The notes beneath the pieces were generated by a model. That model was not told the origin of the DNA. It searched no databases and was given only the letters and a program-made list of their open reading frames with translations. 57,185 nt of DNA, taken from positions 1 through 57,185 of the forward strand of contig CANDJC010000007.1 in assembly GCA_947384955.1 (NCBI GenBank), in the 5' to 3' direction. Origin of the DNA: an uncultured Eubacterium sp. (lineage in GTDB: Bacteria > Bacillota > Clostridia > Lachnospirales > Lachnospiraceae). Position 1 is the stretch's first letter. Each line of letters begins with the position of its first letter. Positions 37,401-44,966 of this stretch are shown one piece after another. Position numbers and translations under genes: made by a program.

Positions 37401-38943
37401 CGATTTCCAGTGCAGCCGGCTCATATTCCCCCAGAATATTACGGATAAATCCAGGCTGATAGCGCCTGTTATACGTTGCTTCCTTTGCATCATACTGCTG
37501 TATCTTCGCCTGCATGCTGCCGATAGCGGTACTCTGCGTTAAAATCGCGGCACGCAGCTTTTCTGCTTTTTCATCGCATGCGGCTGTCTGCTTTTGCAGC
37601 TGCGCAAGCTCCTGCTGCGCCTTTACTGCCTGTTTCTGGCAGTCCGCATTTTCTTTTTCATAATACAGGCGCAGCGTATAGCCCAGGTTTCTGCGCTCTT
37701 TATCAAAATCCCGCTCTTTTTGATTCAGCACGTCCAGCTGCTGCTCATACCGGGTACACTCTGCGCCCTGTTCATCCAGCTCTTGCTGCTGCCTTGCACA
37801 GTCCAAAAGATGCAGAGCGCGCATCGTCTGCATGTATTCCTGTTCCTTTTCATCACGCTCAAGCTGAATCATCTCACGGTCGGCTCTTACATACCGCTCC
37901 GCATCCATCGCCTCATAAACCGCTTTGGAAACCTGCTGGTATCTTAAATACTCCATACTTTGTGTAACCGCATCCTGTTCCGCCAAAAGCGCGCTGCACT
38001 TTTTCTGCGCCGATGCCTTTGCCGCTTCTAGCTGCCATAAAAATACGCCGATGCGTTCCCGCTGCCTGTGCGTTTCCTGCTGCGCCGTTTCGTAATTTTC
38101 AGCTGTTTCCAGAATGCCCCTGGAGTCTTCCTCAAACTGGCGGATGACATCGCGGCGTTTTATTTTAGACTGATTATCTTTATACTGAAAGACATATTTT
38201 TCTAAAATATTCTGGAATTCCTTCATCCGGTCTTTCTCTTTATTCAGCTTGCTGGCCACAGATTCTAACAGCCATTTTTCTGTCAGCCCCTTTTCATCCC
38301 TGCAGTCCGCGAATAAATCCGACAGGCCGGATTCTTTTAAATTCACCTTTTTCATAATGGTTTCCCATTCTTTATAGTGAATCTGGTATTCGGCCAGCTT
38401 GTCAAAATACTGTCTGGACTGCGCGCTGCTGCCCGTATCATAGCAGAAAAATTTCACGCTGGAATCTTTTTTGTACGAATCAAACAGCTGCCTGCAGGAC
38501 GCAAAGCTTTTCAGCACCATTTCTTTTTTATTCTTTTCCACCACCGGCAGATGATGAATATCCTGGGGACATGCATGGCGGTATTCGCTGATAAACTGAA
38601 TCATCTCCAGATTTTCACCTGTATCCGCGCTGATTTCCTGGCGTTTTCTTACCATCATGCCGGTCATCACATATCCGGCCCCATGGTCTAATACCCATTC
38701 CACCAGAATAAACGTCGGCCTGGCCGTTGTGAAATAGCTCTCAAACGGCCTCTCCTTCGCATCCCGGTACCGCTTGTGGACAAAAGGCGCCATCATCATC
38801 TGCACCAGCACCGATTTTCCGCCGCCGTTTCGAAGGGATAGCAGCGTGCTTTCGCCGTTCAGCTGAAAGGTTTCATCGCTGATTCGGATAGCATTGTTGT
38901 TGTAATTCAGATTAATCAGGCGCAGTGCGCTGATTTTGCTCAT
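34420..38943 (-). CDS. jetC: Wadjet JetC, SMC-like coiled-coil ATPase
   Basis: A 1507-residue SMC/MukB-like protein. Walker A is NGGGKS at residues 39-44. Long coiled coil, rich in Glu, Gln, Lys and Leu, runs from about 280 to 1290 with a break near 640-760 that probably forms the hinge. The ABC signature NSGGEGF is at 1378-1384 and Walker B LLMDNP at 1415-1420. The residue after the Walker B aspartate is Asn rather than the usual Glu. In Wadjet systems JetA, JetB and JetC form a loop-extruding complex that finds small circular DNA, which JetD then cuts. Its ATG overlaps the jetB stop (ATGA). It is the last gene of the operon. Confidence 0.92.
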   Translation of the reverse strand: MSKISALRLINLNYNNNAIRISDETFQLNGESTLLSLRNGGGKSVLVQMMMAPFVHKRYRDAKERPFESYFTTARPTFILVEWVLDHGAGYVMTGMMVRKRQEISADTGENLEMIQFISEYRHACPQDIHHLPVVEKNKKEMVLKSFASCRQLFDSYKKDSSVKFFCYDTGSSAQSRQYFDKLAEYQIHYKEWETIMKKVNLKESGLSDLFADCRDEKGLTEKWLLESVASKLNKEKDRMKEFQNILEKYVFQYKDNQSKIKRRDVIRQFEEDSRGILETAENYETAQQETHRQRERIGVFLWQLEAAKASAQKKCSALLAEQDAVTQSMEYLRYQQVSKAVYEAMDAERYVRADREMIQLERDEKEQEYMQTMRALHLLDCARQQQELDEQGAECTRYEQQLDVLNQKERDFDKERRNLGYTLRLYYEKENADCQKQAVKAQQELAQLQKQTAACDEKAEKLRAAILTQSTAIGSMQAKIQQYDAKEATYNRRYQPGFIRNILGEYEPAALEIGLQDFEKELEGLKKFYQQMLKNAEEGSWKQKESERNLEDARQKQMAKEAEQREVTETLRGYEQELLQRKKILRYFGLDEAVLYDTDKILHAAEHRLSEIELAKRRLEKEEDQLQKEYERLTQGRVMELPAEFEKLLEEAGITYVYGMEWLRKNQYSEKENRRLVRAHPFLPYALLLSGRDFEKIRQLSENLPYTSFPIPLLIREQLEQAEDAGPQTVVEWKDIHFYMLFNEHLLNEKKLKQMTADKESQIAAKKEQIQLRREEYESYFEKKEQLRSQNVTKERETQALQKKEQINSELSGIADDIAKQKEAAARLASDLKKLQHQIQETVKQISGQERRLEDVRELQKAYQAYLKDKEQLEAQKRELAVTKEKERLAWSTGEKLRERMKKQDMELERLKHTALELSRKAACYEQYQKAEQVSGEALELENRYQAITSQISLRQQEIERLLQTAREKELRIRKQLARYQKKYQLADGEWKQTVYDAKAEEYQEQLLKVKEQQYELKKAQWNEADKNAALEGQRLEQQRKLLMEKCRQSAPLPKEEIQPVDFEAEIEKKDYKRRDLERAEKSEQQRMAHYEENLTALAEYAEFMPKDEEELWEFLKPDLDVSAMLEEIENHQLSEKLRDAAIRRYALEMTAEEQAVHEHLSGEELRRKKGMLVRDYNSCLERRQRQKELLTSLLNQMVRKELFAEDFYRKPIEAMLTLTDEAGQVIRQLQTTLQSYANLMEKIQVDISVIEEEKERIAELLSEYIQEVHQNLGRIDQNSAIQIRDKSVKMLKITLPDWEENASLYQIRIQDFLDETTKKGIELLERNENAQEYFGLRMTTKNLYDVVAGIENVQIRLYKIEEQREYPITWSQVARNSGGEGFLSAFIILTSLLYYMRKDDTDLFAQRNEGKVLLMDNPFAQTNASHLLKPLMDMAKKTNTQLICLSGLGGESIYNRFDNIYVLNLIAANLRSGMQYLKAEHVRGDDTETMLVSQIEVVGQQELVF

Positions 38944-39668
38944 AATCGTACCTCTTTTCCGTTTTCCAAAAGCCCCAGCACCTGGCGCACCCGCATCAGA
39001 TGATTTAAATTCAGCAGATTCCAGTCCATAAAGCTGTCCAGCTTTTTCGTCGTCTGAATCATTTCATCCTCTTCCACATAATCAATCAGCCCCTGCTTTT
39101 CCAGAAACTTCAAAATATGATGCAGAAAGCCCTCTTTCGTCGTCTTTGCCTTCGAGCCGCGCTCATCCGAGCGCAGCGCCTCATATGCCTCGTACATATT
39201 CGCAAATGCCAGCCCGTGTTCCTCTTCCGCCTCCCCGGCATTCGCAGCCCCTTCTTTTAAATAGGCGCCGATGCTGTTCTGCAGCTCTCCCACGCGCAGA
39301 AACGTCCTGGATTTACTGCTGCTGCCCTGACCGTCATAAAATTCCACCAGAAGCGTCAGAATCACAAACTGCGACAGAAAATAATCCCGGTCCGTCCCGT
39401 TCGACTTGCACAGAGCCGCTTTCAGCTGCGCTTTGGAAAACCCCAGAAAATTATTTTCTTCCCGCGGAATCAGATAAATGACATCGCCGTAACGCTCAAT
39501 GCTGCTTGCCGCGATTTCTCCCTGGGATTTTACCAGATTCTGTATCTGTTCATTCTCCGCGTAGGCTCTGTACAGAATGCTTTCCGTCTCTTCCCGGATT
39601 TCATGATGCTCCAAAAGAAAATAAAAAATCTCCTGGCTGGTGCGGATTTCCTCCAGTTCGTATGCCAT
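38940..39668 (-). CDS. jetB: Wadjet JetB, MukE-like subunit
   Basis: A 242-residue protein placed between jetA and jetC, as in known Wadjet operons, where JetB is the MukE/kite-like partner of the SMC protein. Sequence features fit a winged-helix protein: a mixed helical N-terminal half, then GFLHHILKFLEKQGLIDYVEEDEMIQTTKKL in the C-terminal half. I believe it matches the DUF6063 type rather than the DUF4194 type, but that needs a profile search. It overlaps jetC by 4 bp and is 22 bp after jetA, so all three are translationally linked. Confidence 0.85.
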   Translation of the reverse strand: MAYELEEIRTSQEIFYFLLEHHEIREETESILYRAYAENEQIQNLVKSQGEIAASSIERYGDVIYLIPREENNFLGFSKAQLKAALCKSNGTDRDYFLSQFVILTLLVEFYDGQGSSSKSRTFLRVGELQNSIGAYLKEGAANAGEAEEEHGLAFANMYEAYEALRSDERGSKAKTTKEGFLHHILKFLEKQGLIDYVEEDEMIQTTKKLDSFMDWNLLNLNHLMRVRQVLGLLENGKEVRL

Positions 39669-39690
39669 GTCTGCTCCTTTCCATCATTTT

Positions 39691-41313
39691 TCAGCTTTTC
39701 TTTGCCCGAAACAGCAGATTCGAACAGCGTATTGTTTTCGGATTCTCTTTTTCATCATAAACGCCAGAAAACTCCACCGCTGTCCCGTCGTCTATCCGGT
39801 ACGTACAGATTTCCTGCACCTGCCTGCCTCCTGCCGCCTCCATATCTTCCAGCAGGCTTAGCAGCATTTCGTTCAGCTGAAACCCGCCCGAAGCTTCCTG
39901 GATAAATTCGCTGCGTTCCTTTTTCAGGGCCGGTATATCGATTTCTTTGCTTTTTATCAGCTCTACCATAACCTCTTTAAAAATCTCCACATTCGGAATA
40001 AGCTGGCGCAGTGCTTCCGGCTCCTGTCCGATTTCCTCCCAGCACTGTGCCAGCGAAAACTCCCCCTGTTCCAGCAGCCGTTTCAATAAAAATCCAAGAC
40101 AGCCCCGGTATTTTTCCAGCTTTTTCTGACGGAGGATTTCCTGTTCCCGCTGCCACTGCTCTTCGTCAAAATCAATCTGCTCCTGCCTGTCTTCTTCCGC
40201 CTTTTTCCGCACCGGGCGCTGCAGCTCAAACGCCTTATTCAGGTTATAAATCTTATCCGGTCCCTGTACAAAAAGCGGCCGGAAAAATCCTTCCATGCGC
40301 GTCAGTCCGTCCGGGTTTTCCAGTATCTTATCAAATAACTCCGTGCGCAGCGAAAACCGCCGTATCAGGGACATCTGTGACAATTCTTCCAGTTCTTTCG
40401 TATACAGCGCTTTTAAATCCAGGTGGCTGTTCAGTATTTTCTGATGCTCATCAATGGCACGGTTTAAATAACCTTCAATAATCCGCAGACTGCCAAGTTT
40501 TTCCTCCTCCTCTGCATCCAGCTTATGGACATTGATATGCTCTTCTTCCAATTCCCTCGCCCTCGTCTTTACCATATCCCGGTATTCGAGAAACTGCTTT
40601 CTTGTATCCCGTATCGTGTCCATATTTTCTTCTAAAATGCTCTGGTAATCGGAAACGGAATAATTCAGGGCATTCCTGCGGATTCTGTGCATGGCCTCCT
40701 GGATTTTCTGCAGCTGCATCCGCAAAAGGTTAAATACATTTTTCACCTCATCCGCGGCTTTGTCATAGCTCTGCTTTTCTAGGTGCATTTTGAAAATCAT
40801 TTCATGAATCGTAAGCTTCATATTGCTTTCGATTTCCAGCGTGCCAAGCAGCAGGTTATACCCGTCGTCCGTCAGATAATACGAAGTACGCTTGACTTCC
40901 GTATCCAGATAGACAATCCGGTTTGCGACATAGCTGATATTCATTCTCTGATAGCCGCGTTTCTCAAAATCATAGCCTTCAAAATACATCGGACGGCCTT
41001 CGTTCGACAGTATCACATTTACAATAAAATCACCCAGCCTGCGGCAGTCGTCATACGATACCGGCTTTTGAAAGCTGGATGTATTTAAAGAATCAATATA
41101 GGCGCCGATGTCATCCATCATGCAGCTTTCTTCCTTCAGAGACTGTTCCATTAAATAAAGCATCACTGCAAAAATGACGTTCATCTGTTCATCCATACTG
41201 TCAAATCCATACTGACGCCAGGTCGTTTTCTGAACACTGTTGCTAAACAGCAGAGCGTAGAGCCCGACATTCTTCATTCGCTTTGGGAACTGCTTTAAAA
41301 ATTCGTACTGCAT
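39691..41313 (-). CDS. jetA: Wadjet JetA, MukF-like subunit
   Basis: A 540-residue protein that should be the kleisin (MukF-like) subunit of the Wadjet complex. The N-terminal 180 residues look like a winged-helix domain (YLTDDGYNLLLGTLEIE); a long helical region follows (about 180-330) and a C-terminal globular part from about 430. I place it with the DUF5716-type JetA proteins by general likeness and by its position before jetB and jetC. It lies 30 bp after the PD-(D/E)XK-like gene, so the operon continues from there. Wadjet subtype II or III cannot be settled by eye. Confidence 0.85.
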   Translation of the reverse strand: MQYEFLKQFPKRMKNVGLYALLFSNSVQKTTWRQYGFDSMDEQMNVIFAVMLYLMEQSLKEESCMMDDIGAYIDSLNTSSFQKPVSYDDCRRLGDFIVNVILSNEGRPMYFEGYDFEKRGYQRMNISYVANRIVYLDTEVKRTSYYLTDDGYNLLLGTLEIESNMKLTIHEMIFKMHLEKQSYDKAADEVKNVFNLLRMQLQKIQEAMHRIRRNALNYSVSDYQSILEENMDTIRDTRKQFLEYRDMVKTRARELEEEHINVHKLDAEEEEKLGSLRIIEGYLNRAIDEHQKILNSHLDLKALYTKELEELSQMSLIRRFSLRTELFDKILENPDGLTRMEGFFRPLFVQGPDKIYNLNKAFELQRPVRKKAEEDRQEQIDFDEEQWQREQEILRQKKLEKYRGCLGFLLKRLLEQGEFSLAQCWEEIGQEPEALRQLIPNVEIFKEVMVELIKSKEIDIPALKKERSEFIQEASGGFQLNEMLLSLLEDMEAAGGRQVQEICTYRIDDGTAVEFSGVYDEKENPKTIRCSNLLFRAKKS

Positions 41314-41343
41314 AGGGGTGCCTTTCTAATATTCTGATTCCAT

Positions 41344-41997
41344 TTATGATGTACACGAATAGCAGCCTTCCAGATACCGGCTTTCTTCGTTTCTGCAGAC
41401 GCGGACTGGAATATGCAAAAACGGCAGCCTGCAGTTATCGCCAAATCGCAGCTCAAATTCCCCGCCGTTCCATTCCTTCGCAGGCATTCCGGGCGCCTCG
41501 CCAGTACGCACTCTTTTTAAGACCGGGTTTTCCGGCATACATGTCATGCAGCCTTCGGATATCGTTTCCTTTTCATAGGTTGTATACATCCTGATATGCT
41601 CTATTTTTATATGCAGTATTGCAGAAGCTGCCAGCACAAACAGATAACTTGCCCGGAATTTGCCTTTGATTTCCAGCCATTTTTCCTTTGTCGTAACACT
41701 CGATTTCATTTCAATTAAATGGACTGTCCAGCTGCCGTTCTCCTTTTGTTCAAAAACGATGTGGTCTGTACGCTTCTTTAAAGATAATGCTTTTTCATTC
41801 CGAAAAAATAGAAAATCCGTTTTTTTCTTATCCAGATTTCTGACTGCCATGGAATGCTTTCCCGGTACATAAAAATGCAGGAGCGTTTCTCCACCAGGGT
41901 CTGCTTCTTCCAGTTCGTATGTGCCATCCGGGCTTTCTTCAAAAAAATCCTCGACAAAGAACTTTTCCATAATATATTTGCGGTATTCTTCATTCAT
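41344..41997 (-). CDS. PD-(D/E)XK-like protein embedded in the Wadjet operon
   Basis: A 217-residue protein without a recognised name. The segment TDHIVFEQKENGSWTVHLIE followed by MKSS gives an acidic residue, a beta hairpin and E-x-K, the usual pattern of PD-(D/E)XK nucleases, so nuclease activity is plausible but inferred. The start chosen at 41997 (MNEEYRKYIMEKFF) has AAAGGAA ten bases upstream; an ATG at 42024 in the same frame has none. The DNA around the start is part of a degenerate tandem repeat (41968-42150). It follows the broken ATPase gene and precedes jetA by 30 bp. Not part of a standard Wadjet set. Confidence 0.6.
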   Translation of the reverse strand: MNEEYRKYIMEKFFVEDFFEESPDGTYELEEADPGGETLLHFYVPGKHSMAVRNLDKKKTDFLFFRNEKALSLKKRTDHIVFEQKENGSWTVHLIEMKSSVTTKEKWLEIKGKFRASYLFVLAASAILHIKIEHIRMYTTYEKETISEGCMTCMPENPVLKRVRTGEAPGMPAKEWNGGEFELRFGDNCRLPFLHIPVRVCRNEESRYLEGCYSCTS

Positions 41998-42150
41998 CCT
42001 GCGTAGTTTCCTTTGATTTGTCATAGAAGCATTTTCTATATTTTATTTACATATTTATTCGTTCTGCGCACTTCCTACTGATTTGACACAGAACATTTTC
42101 CATATTTATTTGCATATTCTTCATTCATCCTGCTGATTCGGCATAAAAGT
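41968..42150. repeat. Degenerate tandem repeat of about 70 bp covering a gene start
   Basis: The 5' end of the PD-(D/E)XK-like gene (GGATGAATGAAGAATA, GCAAATA, ATGGAAAA in this order on the minus strand) is repeated upstream near 42070-42135, with a more decayed middle copy. The upstream copy encodes a short open frame MNEEYANKYGK that ends in TAG after 17 codons. Confidence 0.65.
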
Positions 42151-42250
42151 ATTTTTCTTTTACAAAATATATCGTATCAGTTTCCTGCAAAGAAATATGC
42201 ACAAAAATACTTCCATCTGTCTTATACAGCACTACAGCCGGCAGCATTTT

Positions 42251-43559
42251 CTAACTCTGAATCTGAATCACATCCTCCATCAATTCATCCAGAGCATCGT
42301 TAAATGTCGGCACGGCAAAACCATTTTCTCCGCACGGCAGCTCCTTTACCTCCGTCATTCCATCCTTGCAGACAGACATCTGGTATACCCGGACCTTTTC
42401 CGGCGCTATCAGGTCTTCGGTTTCATATCCGTAATCTTTTGGATTTTTCTGCATTCTGCTCAGCCGAATCATGTTGTTCATATGCTGCAGGATAATATCG
42501 CTGTGTGTTGTCGCTGTCACATCAATCCCCGCATTTACCATCCTGGCAAGAACCTGTCCCATACGTTTCTGCAGTGCAGGATGCAGGCACATTTCCGGTT
42601 CTTCGTAAAATAATCCGCCTATTCTCTTTGTGTGAGATAATAAAAGCAGCAGCGGAGCTAATTCTGTAACAACCGCAGACGCAGCCCGGAACGGATATTT
42701 TCGGTCCCCTCCATCTGGGATGTATGACAGCTCACGGCCGGGAAGAGAGCTGATTTCAACATTTCCCTGCGTCATTTCCCGCTGTATAAAGGATACAATA
42801 TCCCGATACGCTTCCTGCACCGTCCTGCTCCTGTGACAAATCATTCATAACATCTAAAAAATCCAGAATTGGACGGGAAAATGTCTGTGACGCTGGCCGT
42901 TCTTCGGTTTCTATCAGAGTAAATGCCTTTTCTCGCGCATACTTATTAATAATATCCTTTGACATCATAAATCCCGTACGTGCTGCCGGCATATAAACTG
43001 CGGAAGGTAATAATAACAAGCATTCTATAGCCGTTTCTAATAATAAATTTATCCTATATTCATATGTCAAATTACAGGAAAATTCTATGAACCCTATACC
43101 AAAAAAACTAGCAGTCATTTTTCCCTGGGAATCGTTTATCCATATATTTCCTGATATATTCTCAGGCACTTTCATCTGGATTTGTTCCACGCTGACACAA
43201 TTGCTATGAAAAAGCATATTCATCAGCTGCTCTTTTTTTATCTCCAGCGTCTGATTGATTTTCACCTCTAACTGTGGCAGAATGTGCGCCAGATTTAGTA
43301 CCGCTGACCCTTTATCCTCAGCCTGCTGTATTGCTTCTCGAAAATATAATCCCAGTTCATCAGACTTCGTATCATCTTCTTTCCTGAAAAACTCTCTCCT
43401 AAATATGTCATCCCCAAACTTGCGAACTGCCCACGCCAGCGAAAGCAGATAACTCTTCCCGCTGTTATTATCCCCGACAAACAGCGTCATAGGCGCAAGC
43501 TCAATCTCCGCCTTTTTAATTTTCCCAAACCCTTCCACTTCTAATTTCCAATAAGCCAT
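42251..43559 (-). pseudogene. Frameshifted OLD-type AAA ATPase embedded in the Wadjet operon
   Basis: Two overlapping frames make up one ATPase of about 435 residues. The first (43559 to 42756) has Walker A GDNNSGKS at residues 29-36. The second (from about 42844 to 42251) has Walker B GLFYEEPEMCLHP and the switch TATTHSDIILQH. Homology-like sequence moves from frame one (VMNDLSQEQD) to the other (RTVQEAYRDIVSF) around 42810-42830, so a single indel breaks the gene. There is no slippery run to suggest programmed shifting. It starts 9 bp after the jetD stop with GAGGGATG as site. With the next gene it looks like an ATPase-nuclease pair inserted between jetD and jetA. A sequencing error is possible. 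Confidence 0.8.
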
Positions 43560-43567
43560 GGCATCCC

Positions 43568-44575
43568 TCACTTACCGCCAAAATCCCCGATATTTAAAAT
43601 CTCCTGCGGAATATACCGCCCGCTTTCCAATATTTCCTTCATTTTCAAAACCGTCTGCTCCGAAAAATATGCAAAAAACCGCCCGGATATCCTGCGGTTC
43701 TGCTTTTCTTTGGTCATTGGCAGGCCGCAGACTTTCTGCGCCTTTGCCAGCATCCTCTCATATGCAGCTGTAAACGGCCGTATTTCATACTGCCAGCATT
43801 CAAACGGCTCTGCCAGCCGCTCATAGATTCCGATTCCCTCATAATCCAGGTCGCCAAAATAATAAATCTGATTCTCCTGCGCCTTCATATACGGTTCCAC
43901 GCAAAAAGAGAAATCCTGAAAAGAACGCAGAATTCCCTTCCCCGCGCCATAAATCAGTGTTCCGAACGCAGTCTCAAAAATCATTTCATCATGCTCCAGC
44001 AAATGCCGCCGCATACTGTAAAATGTATCTTTATTTTCCAGAATCAGTAAATTCTGCGGCGTCCTGCGATGTCTGCTGTAATAGGCAAGCGGCTCGGATG
44101 TCTCATAATAAGAAAGCTGCGAAGCATCGATACCGCAGCGCTTTAAGATTTTCCTTCCAGATTCTAATTGCAGAAATTTCTCCCGGTTCCAAATCTCAAA
44201 GCTGCGCTCATTTTTCGAAACCGGCATCACCGTCTCCTGCTGCTGTATCCGCAGAAGAAAACGGTTCAGCATCAGCACCCATTCACGGTCTTTGTGATAC
44301 TGCTCTAAATGACGCAGATAATAATCCACACTGACTTTCGTACTCATGCGGTATTTCAGCTCTTCTTCGTACAGACTGTAATCCAGGCCGCCATTCGCAT
44401 CCTGTTTCGTCATCCAGTATTCATAATACAATGCCGGCTTCTTCCCGTTTGTTTTCGAAGCCTTAACCGGTTTTAAGCTTCCGTCTTCAATTTGTCCGTA
44501 AATATAGCTGCAAAGCTGCGCATAGGACTCCGGCCGCTGCTTTCGTTCAATTTCTTCCAGTTTTATCCGTTTCAT
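43568..44575 (-). CDS. jetD: Wadjet JetD, Toprim nuclease subunit
   Basis: A 335-residue protein with the JetD (DUF2220) Toprim nuclease domain in its C-terminal half: the conserved glutamate in LLILENKDTF (Glu180) and the DxD pair in YFGDLDYEGIGIYERL (Asp242, Asp244). The N-terminal half is mainly helical and DNA-binding in relatives. In Wadjet, JetD cleaves the plasmid held by JetABC. Here it is the first gene of the operon, not the last. The start is uncertain: ATG at 44575 (MKRIKLEEIE) matches the expected N-terminus, and ATG at 44611 is possible; neither has a strong ribosome site. A pair of 79-bp direct repeats lies just upstream. Confidence 0.88.
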   Translation of the reverse strand: MKRIKLEEIERKQRPESYAQLCSYIYGQIEDGSLKPVKASKTNGKKPALYYEYWMTKQDANGGLDYSLYEEELKYRMSTKVSVDYYLRHLEQYHKDREWVLMLNRFLLRIQQQETVMPVSKNERSFEIWNREKFLQLESGRKILKRCGIDASQLSYYETSEPLAYYSRHRRTPQNLLILENKDTFYSMRRHLLEHDEMIFETAFGTLIYGAGKGILRSFQDFSFCVEPYMKAQENQIYYFGDLDYEGIGIYERLAEPFECWQYEIRPFTAAYERMLAKAQKVCGLPMTKEKQNRRISGRFFAYFSEQTVLKMKEILESGRYIPQEILNIGDFGGK

Positions 44576-44615
44576 TTTTCTCAGCTCTTCTGACCTTCCA
44601 GCTGTCTGCATTTTA

Positions 44616-44880
44616 TTTCTTCTCAGCCGCACTTTTTCCCGGCTGTTTCTGCTTATTCTGCCCTTTATGTCTGTTCTATTATTTTGCTCTTTGTTTTCTT
44701 CTCAGCCGCACTTTTTCCCGGCTGTTTCTGTTTATTCTGCTCTTTATACTTATTCTGCTCTTTGCATTTGTTCTATGATTCTGTTCTTTGCGTTGTTTCC
44801 GTCTATTCTGCCTTTTGCATCTGATTCTGCTATTTGTGCCGTTTCTGCTTTCTATTTCGCCTGTCTGTTTTGTTCTTTGC
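44616..44880. repeat. Direct repeats and low-complexity tract upstream of jetD
   Basis: A 36-bp block (TTTCTTCTCAGCCGCAC to CGGCTGTTTCTG) occurs at about 44616-44651 and again at 44695-44730, 79 bp apart. Each contains a hairpin CAGCCG...CGGCTG. The rest, to about 44880, is a degenerate run of TTCTGCTCTTT-like units. It spans the jetD leader on the minus strand. No promoter could be singled out within it and no gene is supported. Confidence 0.7.
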
Positions 44881-44920
44881 GCCGCATACGTTCATTTTTT
44901 AACGTATGCAGCGCTTTTTT
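44879..44920 (+). terminator. Rho-independent terminator in plus orientation
   Basis: Arms GCGCCGCATACGTT and AACGTATGCAGCGC (one mismatch) are followed by six T residues on the plus strand. The nearby genes both run on the minus strand, so it would stop antisense transcripts coming out of the jet operon. It gives no U-run for the minus-strand flavodiiron mRNA that ends at 44967. Confidence 0.7.
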
Positions 44921-44966
44921 ATCCGGTAACACTTCGTTCCTTCAAAACGCATACCGCACAAAGAAT

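Noticed and set aside
42251-43559. Programmed frameshift producing a full ATPase
   Set aside because: No slippery heptamer or stimulating structure was seen at the junction, so a plain indel or sequencing error is simpler.
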